Made by a program: the position numbers and the translations under genes. A stretch of 64,000 nucleotides of DNA from Streptomyces griseus (GTDB taxonomy: Bacteria > Actinomycetota > Actinomycetes > Streptomycetales > Streptomycetaceae). Where the stretch lies: the NCBI RefSeq assembly GCF_900460065.1, contig NZ_UAVD01000011.1:62001-126000 (forward strand). Reading direction: 5' to 3'. Shown here in pieces: positions 55,598 through 64,000 of the stretch; positions within the stretch are counted from its first letter, which is position 1, and every line of letters begins with the position of its first letter. Under the pieces are notes generated by a model. It did no database searches and was not told where the DNA came from. It saw nothing but the letters and a program-made list of their open reading frames with translations.

Positions 55598-56767
55598 ATG
55601 GACTACGGCAAGCACCAGGCACCCCGGGGATACGAGCCGGGTGAAAGCGTTCCGGCCACGCTGATCAGGATCCCGGTGCGGATCGTGGTCGTGGTGCTCG
55701 TCCTGCCCGTCCGCATGGCCTGGGACGTGCTCACCGCGCTGGGCCACGCCGCCGACCGGGCCCTGCTCCGCCCGCTCGGCCGGGCCCTGGCGCGGCTCCT
55801 CGACACCCTCGTACTGACCCCGCTGGCCTGGCTGTACACCGGGGTCCTCACCCCGCTCGGCAAGGCCGCCGTCCGGCCGGCCGCCGCCCTCCTCCTGTGG
55901 CCCTGGGTCGGCCTGTGGCGGTACGTGGTCGTCCCCGTCGCCCGCCACGGGATCGCCGCGCCGGCGGTGTGGCTGTACGCCCACGTCCTCACCCCGCTGG
56001 GCCACGGGCTCCGGTGGATCGGCACCGCCCTGCCGGCCCCGGCCGCACGCGCTCTGGGAACCGGTCTCGACCGGCTGCTCGACGTCCTGCTCCTCCGGCC
56101 GGTCGCGGCTCTGTGGCGGCACGTGATCGTCCCCGCCGTCCGCCACGGCCTGGTCGCCCCGGCGGTGTGGCTCCACGAGACCCTTCTCACCCCTCTCGGC
56201 CAGGGCACGGCCCGGGTCCTCGGCCGGCTCGGGCGGGCGATCGCGGCCACCGGACGCGGGCTGGGCACCGCCGCCGCGTGGCTGGTCATGACCCTGCTCG
56301 TGGCCCCCGCCTCCTGGACGTACCGCCGGATCCTCGCCCCGGTCGGCCGTGAGGTCGCCGCCGCGTTCGAGGTCGCCTGGCGGATCACCGGGTACGTCTC
56401 CCGGGCCGTCGGCCGCTTCGTCGCCCGGCTCGCGTGGCACCTGATCGGCGCGCCCGTCTCCTGGGCGTACCGCACCCTGTGCGTCCCCGTCGGCCACTTC
56501 CTGCGCGACTCCGTGTGGGCGCCGGCCCGCCGCGCCTCCGCCGAGGCGGGCCGGGCCGCCCGCGCGGCCCTCGCCTCCGCCCGGGAAACCGTGCGCAGGG
56601 CGCGCCGCGACGCGTGGCGGGCGCTGGGCGGCTCCACGGACGGCGCACGGTCCCGGGAACCGGTGGGGATCCCTGCGCGTACTCTGGGTAGTACAACGAC
56701 TGTCCCCAGCGCGGCGCAGGCAACCGAGAGCGCCCCGTTCGGCGAGAAATTCGTCGAGCGGGTGTGA
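55598..56767 (+). CDS. Uncharacterised repetitive, helix-rich protein
   Basis: 389 residues, no recognised family. It is built from repeats. The motif W-x-[YH]-x3-[LIC]-x-P-[LV]-G occurs five times (WLYTGVLTPLG, WLYAHVLTPLG, WLHETLLTPLG, WTYRRILAPVG, WAYRTLCVPVG), roughly 40-60 residues apart. The linked motif LWR-[YH]-V-[VI]-VP-x2-RHG occurs twice. The segments between are amphipathic helices rich in Arg and Val/Leu, and only the N-terminal RIPVRIVVVVLVLPVRMAW is strongly hydrophobic. The protein may be membrane-peripheral. It overlaps the possible GTG start of the next gene. Its codon pattern fits a real gene. Confidence 0.65.
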   Translation: MDYGKHQAPRGYEPGESVPATLIRIPVRIVVVVLVLPVRMAWDVLTALGHAADRALLRPLGRALARLLDTLVLTPLAWLYTGVLTPLGKAAVRPAAALLLWPWVGLWRYVVVPVARHGIAAPAVWLYAHVLTPLGHGLRWIGTALPAPAARALGTGLDRLLDVLLLRPVAALWRHVIVPAVRHGLVAPAVWLHETLLTPLGQGTARVLGRLGRAIAATGRGLGTAAAWLVMTLLVAPASWTYRRILAPVGREVAAAFEVAWRITGYVSRAVGRFVARLAWHLIGAPVSWAYRTLCVPVGHFLRDSVWAPARRASAEAGRAARAALASARETVRRARRDAWRALGGSTDGARSREPVGIPARTLGSTTTVPSAAQATESAPFGEKFVERV

Positions 56768-56847
56768 TCCGGAGCGGCACCCCGGGGCCACCCGAATTTC
56801 GTGGGCGGCGCGCCACCGCGCCCGCCCCGCACCGAGGAGAAGAACCA

Positions 56848-57672
56848 CTGGGCAAGCGACAGCCCGAAGGCCCGCCGCCCGCACCGGCAGTGCAGCGCAT
56901 CCGCCTGCGCTACACCAAGCGCGGCCGCCTCCGGTTCACCAGCCACCGGGACTTCCAGCGGGCCTTCGAGCGGGCACTGCGCCGCTCCGAGGTGCCGATG
57001 GCGTACTCGGCGGGCTTCACCCCCCACCCCAAGGTCTCCTACGCCAATGCCGCACCCACCGGCACGGGCAGCGAGGCGGAGTTCCTGGAGATCGCCCTCA
57101 CCGAGGCGCGGGACCCCGCGGTCCTGCGCGGACTGCTCGACGCCTCGATGCCGGACGGCCTCGACATCGTCGACGCCGTGGAGGCCCGCACCTCGGGCCT
57201 GGCCGAGCGGCTCACCGCGTCCGTCTGGGAGATGCGTCTGGACGGCGTCGATCCCGAGGACGTCCGCACCGCCGTGGCCGCGTTCAACGACGCCGGGACC
57301 GTCGAGGTCCAGCGCAAGGCGAAGAACGGCATCCGGACGTTCGACGCCCGTGCCGCCGTGGCCGACCTGCGGGTCGTCGACGCCTCCGCCGATAGGCCGG
57401 TCGAGCGGCCCTGTGCGATACTGCGCCTGGTTGTTCGGCACGTGACACCTGCCGTACGACCCGACGACGTCCTGTCCGGTCTCCGCGCCGTGGCCGACCT
57501 GGCGCCGCCGGTCCCCGCAGCGGTGACCAGGCTGGCGCAGGGGCTCTTCGACGAGGAGTCCGGCACGGTGACCGACCCTCTCGCGCCCGACCGCGAGGCC
57601 GCCCCGACCGCACATCCCGCGGTCGCCGGGGCAGCCGTCGCGACGGCGCCGGAAGGCGCGGGTTCCGCGTAA
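56848..57672 (+). CDS. TIGR03936 / DUF2344 family protein (radical SAM partner)
   Basis: About 274 residues. The family N-terminus RIRLRYTKRGRLRFTSHRDF is followed by MAYSAGFTPHPKVSYANAAPTGTGSEAEFLE, both diagnostic. Streptomyces homologues begin near GKRQPEGPPPAPAVQ. In this gene the codon at that point is CTG (56848), with GAGGAGA about seven bases upstream, so a CTG start is suggested. The ordinary alternatives are GTG 56764, overlapping the previous stop, and GTG 56890. It works with the upstream radical SAM protein in an unknown, probably RNA-modifying, step. The rne gene follows after 228 bases of leader. Confidence 0.9.
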   Translation: MGKRQPEGPPPAPAVQRIRLRYTKRGRLRFTSHRDFQRAFERALRRSEVPMAYSAGFTPHPKVSYANAAPTGTGSEAEFLEIALTEARDPAVLRGLLDASMPDGLDIVDAVEARTSGLAERLTASVWEMRLDGVDPEDVRTAVAAFNDAGTVEVQRKAKNGIRTFDARAAVADLRVVDASADRPVERPCAILRLVVRHVTPAVRPDDVLSGLRAVADLAPPVPAAVTRLAQGLFDEESGTVTDPLAPDREAAPTAHPAVAGAAVATAPEGAGSA

Positions 57673-57900
57673 GGCGGTCGTTGTAGCGCAGCCCTCCGAC
57701 TCGGGAGCCACCTGGGTCGGGCCGCGCACTGACCCACAAGACTTTCGCCAGGCCGTACGCACACCGCATACGGAACCGGCGAGCCAGACATCAGTTCCCG
57801 TGCGGCGCCCGCGCCCCGGACGGCGGTATCGCACCACTGCGGACCGAGCCGGACCGGAATCAGACGCGGCGCCCGGGAGCACGACGGGAGAACCGCCCGC

Positions 57901-60900
57901 ATGCCTCAGCCGAACGAACCCGGCACGACCGGGAACAACGAAGAGAACACCCCCGGGGACAAGCTGCCGCCGCGCCGCAGGCGCCGCGCCGCCTCCCGCC
58001 CGGCGGGCCCGCCCGGCGCGACCGCGGCCCCCGCCCAGGACGTCACGCCGGCCATACCGGCCGAGACGTCCGCCGCCCCGGCCTCGGACGACACGCCCGG
58101 CGAAACGGCCGCCGACGCCGCCCCGCCCGCCCGCCCGCGCCGCCGCGCCGTGCGCAAGGCCACCGCGCCCGCCGGAGCCCCGGAGCCGGTGGAGAACACC
58201 GAGCCCGCCCCGGCCGCCGAGGCCCCCGCGCCGGCCGCCGAGGAGGAGCCCGCCGCACCCGCGCCGCGCGCCCGCCGCCGCGCCGTCCGCAAGGCGACCG
58301 CCCCGGCCGGTGCGCCGGAGCCCGCCGAGACCGTGGCCCCCGTCGTCGAGACCCCGGCCGAGGAGGCCGAGCCCGAGGAGGAGGAGGAGGCCGAGGCCGT
58401 CGTCGAGGTCGTCGAGGAGCCCCCGGCGCCCCGCCGCCGTCGCGCCTCCCGCAAGGCCACCGCCCCCGCGGGCGCCCCGGCGTCCGCCGAGGCCGCCGTC
58501 GTGGTCGAGCCGGCCGTCGCCGCCGAGCCCGCCCCCGTGGCCGAGCCCGCCCCCGTCGTCGAGCCGGCGCCCGCCGAGGCCCCTCGCGGCCGTACCCGCC
58601 GCCGTGCCTCGGCCCCCGCCGGAACGCCGGGCGCCACCGCGCCCGCCGCCGAGACGGTGACCGAGCCGGCTCCCGCCGCCGAGGCCCCCGCCGCCGAGGC
58701 CGAGGCCGCGGAGGAGACCCCGGCCCCGCGCACCCGCCGCCGCGCGTCCCGCAAGGCGTCCTCGCCCGCCGGTTCGCCGCAGCCGGCCGCCGAGCCCGTC
58801 GAGACCCCCGCGGAGCCCGTCGAGGCCGGCGAGAGCCTGCCGGCCGCCGTGGCCGAGGAGCTCGCCGCCGAGGCGGACGAGGTCGAGGAGGCCGCCCCGC
58901 GCGGACGCCAGCGCCGCCGCGCCACCGCCGCCGCCGGCCGCCCCGAGTTCACCGCCACGGCCGACGAGCCGACCCGCAAGAGCCGGCGCGCGACGCGCCC
59001 GGCCGTCGCCGTCTTCCAGGCCCCGGTCTTCGCCGAGCCGATGTTCCAGACCCCCGAGACGGCCGCTGCCGCCGCTGCCGCCGCCGGTTCCTCCTCGGCG
59101 CACGACGAGGCCGACGAGGTCGAGGAGCAGCGGACCGCCGAGACCGAGCAGAGCGCCTCGCCCGCCGAGGCCGCGCCGCAGGGCGGCTCGCGCCGTCGTC
59201 GGCGCCGCCGCGGCGAGGCCGAGGCGGCCGAGCAGGCCGCGGAGCCCGCCGCCCCCGTGGAGGCCCCCGCCGAGCAGGCCGCCGACGAGGCCCCCGAGGC
59301 CGAGGCCGACACGGACGAGCACGAGGACGGCGACGAGTACGGCGACCGCCCCTCGCGCCGGCGCCGGCGCGGCGGTCGCCGCCGCCGCCGCGGCGAGGCG
59401 AACGACGCGGACGACGAGCAGCAGTCCGGCGAGGAGGCCGCGACCACGCCCTCCCGCGCCGAGGAGCCCCGCTCCGAGGACGAGCAGGACCGGGGCCGGG
59501 GCCAGGCCCCGGACGCCGCCGACGAGCACGACGAGGACGACGACTCCTCGGCCTCCGGGTCGAGCAGCAGCCGCCGTCGCCGCCGTCGCCGTCGCCGCAG
59601 CGGTGACGCCGCCGCCGAGGCCGACCACGGCACCGCCGACGACCCGGAGCGCACGGTCGTCAAGGTCCGCGAGCCCCGCAAGAAGGAGGAGCGCGAGCCG
59701 GGCACCGGCTTCGACGAGGTCCAGTCCATCAAGGGCTCGACCCGTATGGAGGCCAAGAAGCAGCGCCGCCGGGAGGGCCGCGAGCAGGGCCGCCGCCGGG
59801 TCCCGATCATCACCGAGGCGGAGTTCCTCGCCCGCCGCGAGGCCGTCGAGCGGGTGATGGTCGTCCGCCAGAGCGGCGAGCGCACCCAGATCGGCGTCCT
59901 CGAGGACAACGTGCTCGTCGAGCACTACGTCAACAAGGAGCAGGCCACCAGCTACGTCGGCAACGTCTACCTGGGCAAGGTCCAGAACGTGCTGCCGTCG
60001 ATGGAGGCCGCCTTCGTCGACATCGGCAAGGGCCGCAACGCCGTCCTGTACGCCGGTGAGGTCAACTTCGAGGCGCTCGGCATGGCCCACGGGCCGCGCC
60101 GCATCGAGACCGCGCTCAAGTCCGGCCAGTCGGTCCTGGTCCAGGTGACCAAGGACCCGATCGGCCACAAGGGCGCGCGTCTGACCAGCCAGGTCTCGCT
60201 GCCCGGCCGCTACCTCGTCTACGTGCCCGAGGGCTCGATGACCGGGATCAGCCGCAAGCTGCCCGACACCGAGCGCTCCCGCCTCAAGACCATCCTCAAG
60301 AAGATCGTCCCCGAGGACGCGGGCGTCATCGTGCGCACCGCCGCCGAGGGCGCGAGCGAGGACGAGCTGCGCCGCGACGTCGAGCGGCTCCAGCAGCAGT
60401 GGGAGGACATCCGGAAGAAGGCGAAGGGCACCAGCGGCTCCAACGCGCCGACGCTGCTCTACGGCGAGCCGGACATGACCGTCCGGGTCGTCCGCGACAT
60501 CTTCAACGAGGACTTCTCCAAGGTCATCGTCAGCGGTGACGAGGCGTGGGAGACCATCCACGGCTACGTCTCGCACGTCGCGCCCGACCTCACCGAGCGG
60601 CTCTCCCGCTGGACCTCCGAGGTCGACGTCTTCGCGACGTACCGCATCGACGAGCAGCTGATGAAGGCGCTGGACCGCAAGGTCTACCTGCCCAGCGGCG
60701 GTTCGCTGGTGATCGACAAGACCGAGGCGATGATCGTCGTCGACGTCAACACCGGCAAGTTCACCGGCCAGGGCGGCAACCTGGAGGAGACCGTCACCAG
60801 GAACAACCTGGAGGCGGCCGAGGAGATCGTGCGCCAGCTGCGGCTGCGCGACCTCGGCGGCATCGTCGTCGTCGACTTCATCGACATGGTGCTGGAGTCC

Positions 60901-62148
60901 AACCGGGACCTCGTGCTGCGGCGGCTCCTGGAGTGCCTGGGCCGCGACCGCACCAAGCACCAGGTCGCCGAGGTCACCTCGCTGGGCCTGGTCCAGATGA
61001 CCCGCAAGCGGGTGGGCCAGGGTCTGCTGGAGTCCTTCTCCGAGACCTGCGTCCACTGCAACGGGCGCGGCGTCATCGTCCACATGGAGCAGCCGACGTC
61101 CGTCGGCGGCGGTGGCGGCGGCAAGAAGTCCAAGAAGCGCGGCCGCGGCGGCGCGGGCCACGACCACGAGCACGCCCAGGACCACGAGCACGGTCACGAC
61201 GAGCACGCGGCCGAGCCCGCCGAGACCGAGGCCGAGGTGGCCGCCGAGGTCGCCGCCCCGGTGGCCGTCGAGCCCGAGGTCACCGCCGACGAGGAGTTCT
61301 ACAGCAGCCCCGCCGAGGCGGAGGCCGCCGCCACGCGCGGCCGTGGCCGCCGCCGGGCCTCCCGCAAGGCGTCGGCCCCGGCCGGCGCCCCGAAGACCGA
61401 GGCGTCCGCCCCGGTCGCGGAGGCTCCCGTCGAAGAGGCCCGGCCCGAGCCGGTCCTCGACACGCCCGCCGAGGCCGCCGCCGTGGAGGCCCCGGAGACC
61501 CCCGAGACCCCCGAGGCTCCGGTCGAGGCCGCGCCCCAGGGCCGCCCGCGCCGTCGGGCCACCCGCAAGGCCACCGCCCCGGCGGGCTCGCCGAAGCAGG
61601 CCGAGGCAGCGGAGCCGGTCCGGCCGGCCGAGCCCGCCACGGACCCGGTCGCGGTCGAGGACCCGGTCGTCGAGGCGCCCGCCGTCGAGACGCCGGCCGT
61701 CGAGACGCCGGAGGAGAAGGCCCCCGAGGCCGAGGCCCCCGCGGCCGCCCCGCCGCGCGCCCGGCGCCGGGCGACCCGCAAGGTCACCGCACCGGCGGGC
61801 TCGCCCACCGGGTCGGACGACGCCGAGGTCGTCGTGGTCGCTTCGACGCCCGAGGCGAAGGCCCCGGAACCCGACGGCCAGGCCCCCGAGACAGCGGCGG
61901 AATCCGGAACGGCGGAATCCGAATCCGAATCCGCGGAACCGGCGCCGGTGAAGAAGGCGGCCCGCAAGACCGCGGCCAAGAAGGCCCCGGCGAAGAAGGC
62001 AGCCGCCAAGAAGACCGCCGCGAAGAAGACCGCCGCCAAGAAGACGACCGCCAAGACGGCCGCCAAGAAGACGACGAAGAAGACCGTCGCGGCCGAGCAG
62101 TCGTCGCCGTCCGTAACGGCTTCCGCGCCTTCTGTGGAGAGCGAGTAG
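57901..62148 (+). CDS. rne: Ribonuclease E/G with large repetitive N- and C-terminal extensions
   Basis: 1415 residues. The catalytic core is central: the S1-like domain is near 665-745 (GNVYLGKVQNVLPSMEAAFVDIG), the metal-binding aspartates are in VDVNTGKFTG and VVDFIDM (about 948 and 991), and the zinc-link cysteines are Cys1050 and Cys1053 (CVHCNGRG). The N-terminal 640 residues are acidic/alanine-rich and carry about six copies of an arginine-rich motif R-x-RRRA-[VS]-RKA-[TS]-APAG-x-P. Three more copies follow the core. A histone-H1-like lysine tail (about 1350-1400) ends the protein. It starts rRNA and mRNA decay in a degradosome-like complex; the core follows the disordered region, as in S. 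coelicolor RNase ES. Confidence 0.95.
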   Translation: MPQPNEPGTTGNNEENTPGDKLPPRRRRRAASRPAGPPGATAAPAQDVTPAIPAETSAAPASDDTPGETAADAAPPARPRRRAVRKATAPAGAPEPVENTEPAPAAEAPAPAAEEEPAAPAPRARRRAVRKATAPAGAPEPAETVAPVVETPAEEAEPEEEEEAEAVVEVVEEPPAPRRRRASRKATAPAGAPASAEAAVVVEPAVAAEPAPVAEPAPVVEPAPAEAPRGRTRRRASAPAGTPGATAPAAETVTEPAPAAEAPAAEAEAAEETPAPRTRRRASRKASSPAGSPQPAAEPVETPAEPVEAGESLPAAVAEELAAEADEVEEAAPRGRQRRRATAAAGRPEFTATADEPTRKSRRATRPAVAVFQAPVFAEPMFQTPETAAAAAAAAGSSSAHDEADEVEEQRTAETEQSASPAEAAPQGGSRRRRRRRGEAEAAEQAAEPAAPVEAPAEQAADEAPEAEADTDEHEDGDEYGDRPSRRRRRGGRRRRRGEANDADDEQQSGEEAATTPSRAEEPRSEDEQDRGRGQAPDAADEHDEDDDSSASGSSSSRRRRRRRRRSGDAAAEADHGTADDPERTVVKVREPRKKEEREPGTGFDEVQSIKGSTRMEAKKQRRREGREQGRRRVPIITEAEFLARREAVERVMVVRQSGERTQIGVLEDNVLVEHYVNKEQATSYVGNVYLGKVQNVLPSMEAAFVDIGKGRNAVLYAGEVNFEALGMAHGPRRIETALKSGQSVLVQVTKDPIGHKGARLTSQVSLPGRYLVYVPEGSMTGISRKLPDTERSRLKTILKKIVPEDAGVIVRTAAEGASEDELRRDVERLQQQWEDIRKKAKGTSGSNAPTLLYGEPDMTVRVVRDIFNEDFSKVIVSGDEAWETIHGYVSHVAPDLTERLSRWTSEVDVFATYRIDEQLMKALDRKVYLPSGGSLVIDKTEAMIVVDVNTGKFTGQGGNLEETVTRNNLEAAEEIVRQLRLRDLGGIVVVDFIDMVLESNRDLVLRRLLECLGRDRTKHQVAEVTSLGLVQMTRKRVGQGLLESFSETCVHCNGRGVIVHMEQPTSVGGGGGGKKSKKRGRGGAGHDHEHAQDHEHGHDEHAAEPAETEAEVAAEVAAPVAVEPEVTADEEFYSSPAEAEAAATRGRGRRRASRKASAPAGAPKTEASAPVAEAPVEEARPEPVLDTPAEAAAVEAPETPETPEAPVEAAPQGRPRRRATRKATAPAGSPKQAEAAEPVRPAEPATDPVAVEDPVVEAPAVETPAVETPEEKAPEAEAPAAAPPRARRRATRKVTAPAGSPTGSDDAEVVVVASTPEAKAPEPDGQAPETAAESGTAESESESAEPAPVKKAARKTAAKKAPAKKAAAKKTAAKKTAAKKTTAKTAAKKTTKKTVAAEQSSPSVTASAPSVESE

Positions 62149-62495
62149 TCGGCCGGCCGATGAATCCGTAACCGGTTGTTCATCTAAAGGTGTCCCGCTC
62201 CGAGCACATCGGGGCGGGACACCTGCTTTGTTTCAGAACTGATGCAGGGGGCGGTTAACGAGCCCGAAATGGGCTGAGAAATCCCTGATAATGTGACGGC
62301 GGTTGCCACGCGTATGAGCGTTCTTCACGGAAACTACGGTTGGTGACAAGGCCCGGCGAAGATACCGACCGGGCCGGATTCCTCGGCAGGGCGTCGGCAT
62401 CGCGCCGGTGGGGTTACGCGCGACCTCGGTAAGACGTCCCGCACCTCGGAGCTCTGCCTGGTAACGAGCTCTTGCGGTGTTCAAGGAGGACGTTC
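62149..62495. other. 347-base gap between rne and the sugar cluster
   Basis: Holds the rne terminator, then an AT-richer stretch (62225-62345) with a small AGCCC/GGGCT hairpin (62261-62275) and a GATAAT hexamer at 62287 that could be a -10. No clear -35 is found. No gene is visible. The ribosome site AAGGAGG of the DegT gene closes the gap. Confidence 0.55.
62188..62224 (+). terminator. rne terminator
   Basis: 11-bp stem AGGTGTCCCGC / GCGGGACACCT with an inner CCGA/TCGG stem, 40 bases after the rne stop, followed by the T-rich GCTTTGTTTC. Confidence 0.88.
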
Positions 62496-63614
62496 ATGAC
62501 GAGCATCAACGAGCAGCCGATTCCTGCTGCCCGCCCGGTCATCGGGGAAGACGAGATCGAGGCCGCGGTACGCGTGCTGCGCAGCGGTCGCGTCGTGCAG
62601 GGCCCGGAGGTCGCGGCCTTCGAGGAGGGCTTCTCCCGTCTGGTCGACGACCGGCACTGCGTCGCCGTCAACTCGGGGACCTCGGCCCTGCACCTGCTGC
62701 TGCTGGCCCTGGGCATCGGCCCCGGCGACGAGGTGATCGTCCCCTCCTTCTCCTTCGCCGCCTCCGCGAACGCGGTCCGCCTCGTCGGAGCCGACGTGGT
62801 CTTCGCCGACATCGAGCCGGGCAGCTTCGGCCTCGACCCGGCGGCGGTCGAAGCCGCGATCACCCCCCGCACCGCCGCGATCATGCCGGTGCACCTCTAC
62901 GGCCACCCCGCCGCGATGGACAAGCTCATGCCCATCGCCGACAAGCACCGGCTCGCCGTCGTCGAGGACGCCTGCCAGGCCCACGCCGCGGCGCTGAACG
63001 GCACCCCCGTCGGCGCGTTCGGCGCGGGCGGCACCTTCAGCTTCTACCCGACCAAGAACATGCACTCCCTCGAAGGCGGCATGGTCACCACGGCCGACGC
63101 CGAACTGGCCCGCACCCTGCGCCTGCTGCGCAACCAGGGCATGGAGCAGCGGTACGCCAACGAGATCGTCGGCGCCAACATGCGGATGACCGACGTGTCC
63201 GCCGCCGTCGGCCGCGTACAGCTCGGCAAGGTGGAGGCGTGGACCGAGCAGCGCCGCGCCAACGCCGCGTACCTCGACGCCCACATCACCGCGCCGGCCG
63301 TCACCACGCCGCCGGTGGCCGAGGGCGCCCGGCACGTCTACCACCAGTACACCGTGCGGATCAGCGGTGACCGGGACGCCGCGATGGCGAAGCTCACCGA
63401 GGCGGGCATCGGCAACGCGGTCTACTACCCGACGCCGATCCACCGGCTCAAGCCCTACTGGGAGCCGGACCAGAAGGCCGGCCGCACCTGGGACCTGCCG
63501 GAGACCGAGAGGGCCGCCGCCGAGGTCGTCTCGCTGCCCGTCCACCCCTCCCTCACCGAGGGCGACCTGGAGCGGATCGTCGCCGCGGTGAACTCCCTGG
63601 GGGAGAACCTGTGA
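62496..63614 (+). CDS. DegT/DnrJ/EryC1/StrS family sugar aminotransferase
   Basis: 372-residue PLP enzyme of the nucleotide-sugar aminotransferase family. It has VNSGTSALHLLLLALGIGPGDEV, the VVEDACQAHAA cofactor aspartate, and the PLP lysine Lys187 in FSFYPTKNMHSLEGGM. The C-terminal YYPTPIHRLKPY is typical of WbpE/WlbC-like members that make 3-amino sugars. The start ATG has AAGGAGG. Its stop overlaps the GTG of a Gfo/Idh oxidoreductase, which normally supplies the keto-sugar substrate. A role in amino-sugar synthesis for a glycan or glycoside is therefore likely (inference). Confidence 0.93.
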   Translation: MTSINEQPIPAARPVIGEDEIEAAVRVLRSGRVVQGPEVAAFEEGFSRLVDDRHCVAVNSGTSALHLLLLALGIGPGDEVIVPSFSFAASANAVRLVGADVVFADIEPGSFGLDPAAVEAAITPRTAAIMPVHLYGHPAAMDKLMPIADKHRLAVVEDACQAHAAALNGTPVGAFGAGGTFSFYPTKNMHSLEGGMVTTADAELARTLRLLRNQGMEQRYANEIVGANMRMTDVSAAVGRVQLGKVEAWTEQRRANAAYLDAHITAPAVTTPPVAEGARHVYHQYTVRISGDRDAAMAKLTEAGIGNAVYYPTPIHRLKPYWEPDQKAGRTWDLPETERAAAEVVSLPVHPSLTEGDLERIVAAVNSLGENL

Positions 63615-64000
63615 GCACCACACTGAAGGCCGGACTCATCGGCCTCGGCTCCATGGGCCGCCACCACGCCCGCGTCCTCGCGAGCCTGGAGGGCGTCGAG
63701 CTGGTCGGCGTCGTCGACCCGATGGGCGACAAGAACGGCTGGGCCCAGGGCGCCCCCGTGCTCTCCACCGTCGAGGAGCTCATCGCCCTCGGCATCGACT
63801 ACGCCGTCGTGGCCTGCCCGACCGCGCTGCACGAGGAGGTCGGCCTCCAGCTCGCCGACGCCGGTGTCAGCGCCCTGATCGAGAAGCCGCTCGCCGACAC
63901 CGTCGAGGGCGCCCGCCGCCTCGTCGACGCGTTCGAGTCGCGCGGCCTGGTGGCCGGAGTCGGCCACATCGAGCGCTGCAACCCGGCGCTGCTCTCGCTC
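63611..64000 (+). CDS. Gfo/Idh/MocA family oxidoreductase (N-terminal part; runs off the window)
   Basis: 130 codons are visible, open to the window edge. The NAD(P)-binding GLIGLGSMGRHHARVLASL and VACPTALHEEV are followed by the family motif EKPLADT, with the catalytic lysine, and GVGHIERCNP. This resembles WbpB/WlbA-type sugar 3-dehydrogenases, which oxidise UDP-sugars before transamination by a DegT enzyme. The start GTG overlaps the aminotransferase stop (GTGA), so the two are translationally coupled and probably act consecutively. The substrate domain lies outside the window. Confidence 0.9.
   Translation, partial: MSTTLKAGLIGLGSMGRHHARVLASLEGVELVGVVDPMGDKNGWAQGAPVLSTVEELIALGIDYAVVACPTALHEEVGLQLADAGVSALIEKPLADTVEGARRLVDAFESRGLVAGVGHIERCNPALLSL

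Noticed and set aside
55603..61206. A 1867-codon open frame on the minus strand opposite rne and its upstream genes
   Set aside because: It reads as low-complexity Gly/Arg/Leu/Ala with no domain, and mirrors strongly supported plus-strand genes; such antisense frames are normal in very GC-rich codon usage.
61951..62100. The KKAA/KKTA repeats at the end of rne as an assembly error or separate H1-like gene
   Set aside because: The frame is continuous with the RNase E/G reading frame and no start signal precedes the repeats; Lys/Ala tails occur in other actinobacterial proteins.

Overview
The window is a piece of a Streptomyces (or very close actinomycete) chromosome. GC is very high with G/C-biased third codon positions, GTG starts are common, intrinsic terminators are long GC-rich hairpins usually without a U-run, and the core block tRNA-Pro / tig / clpP1-clpP2 / clpX / valS / folC / ndk / mreBCD-mrdA-rodA / radical-SAM / rne matches the conserved Streptomyces order. 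Around 53 protein genes (two cut by the window edges), one gene remnant and two tRNAs can be supported.

Layout. 1-8.3 kb: end of a pepN aminopeptidase gene, a DsbA/FrnE-like protein, GNAT and VOC proteins, an NCS2 purine permease, an HTH regulator, and a divergent imine-reductase-like / MerR pair sharing a perfect operator palindrome. 8.6-12.1 kb: an accessory island that looks AT-richer than its surroundings, holding a large polymorphic toxin with a C-terminal YwqJ-type deaminase, a SUKH-3 immunity protein, a free-standing YwqJ-type deaminase, and a second SUKH-3 protein with an extra unknown domain. The last three genes overlap one another and look translationally coupled. This is the most interesting locus here. 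12.2-15.7 kb: a xenobiotic acetyltransferase, a HEAT-like protein, a DUF2071-ArsR pair with its own operator, and a sodF gene with a Nur box.

15.9-33.6 kb: a stand-alone transketolase, an epoxide-hydrolase remnant, a secreted glycerophosphodiesterase, three paralogous amino-acid permeases interspersed with bioY and a FAD oxidase, rpiB, a Fpg/Nei glycosylase, a membrane SpoIIE-type phosphatase, a CPA2 antiporter, a small HD hydrolase and a membrane acyltransferase.

33.7-62.2 kb is housekeeping: tRNA-Gly(TCC), tRNA-Pro(TGG), trigger factor and the ClpP1P2-ClpX protease (protein folding and turnover), valS, folC, ndk, then the cell-wall elongation/sporulation operon mreBCD-mrdA-rodA. These are followed by CYTH-CHAD, a B12-binding radical SAM protein with its usual partner DUF2344, an odd repetitive protein, and a giant RNase E/G with arginine-rich repeat motifs and a histone-H1-like tail. 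62.5-64 kb: a DegT aminotransferase and a Gfo/Idh oxidoreductase begin what looks like a nucleotide-sugar cluster directly downstream of rne, where S. coelicolor soon has rplU-rpmA-obg; this may be an insertion.
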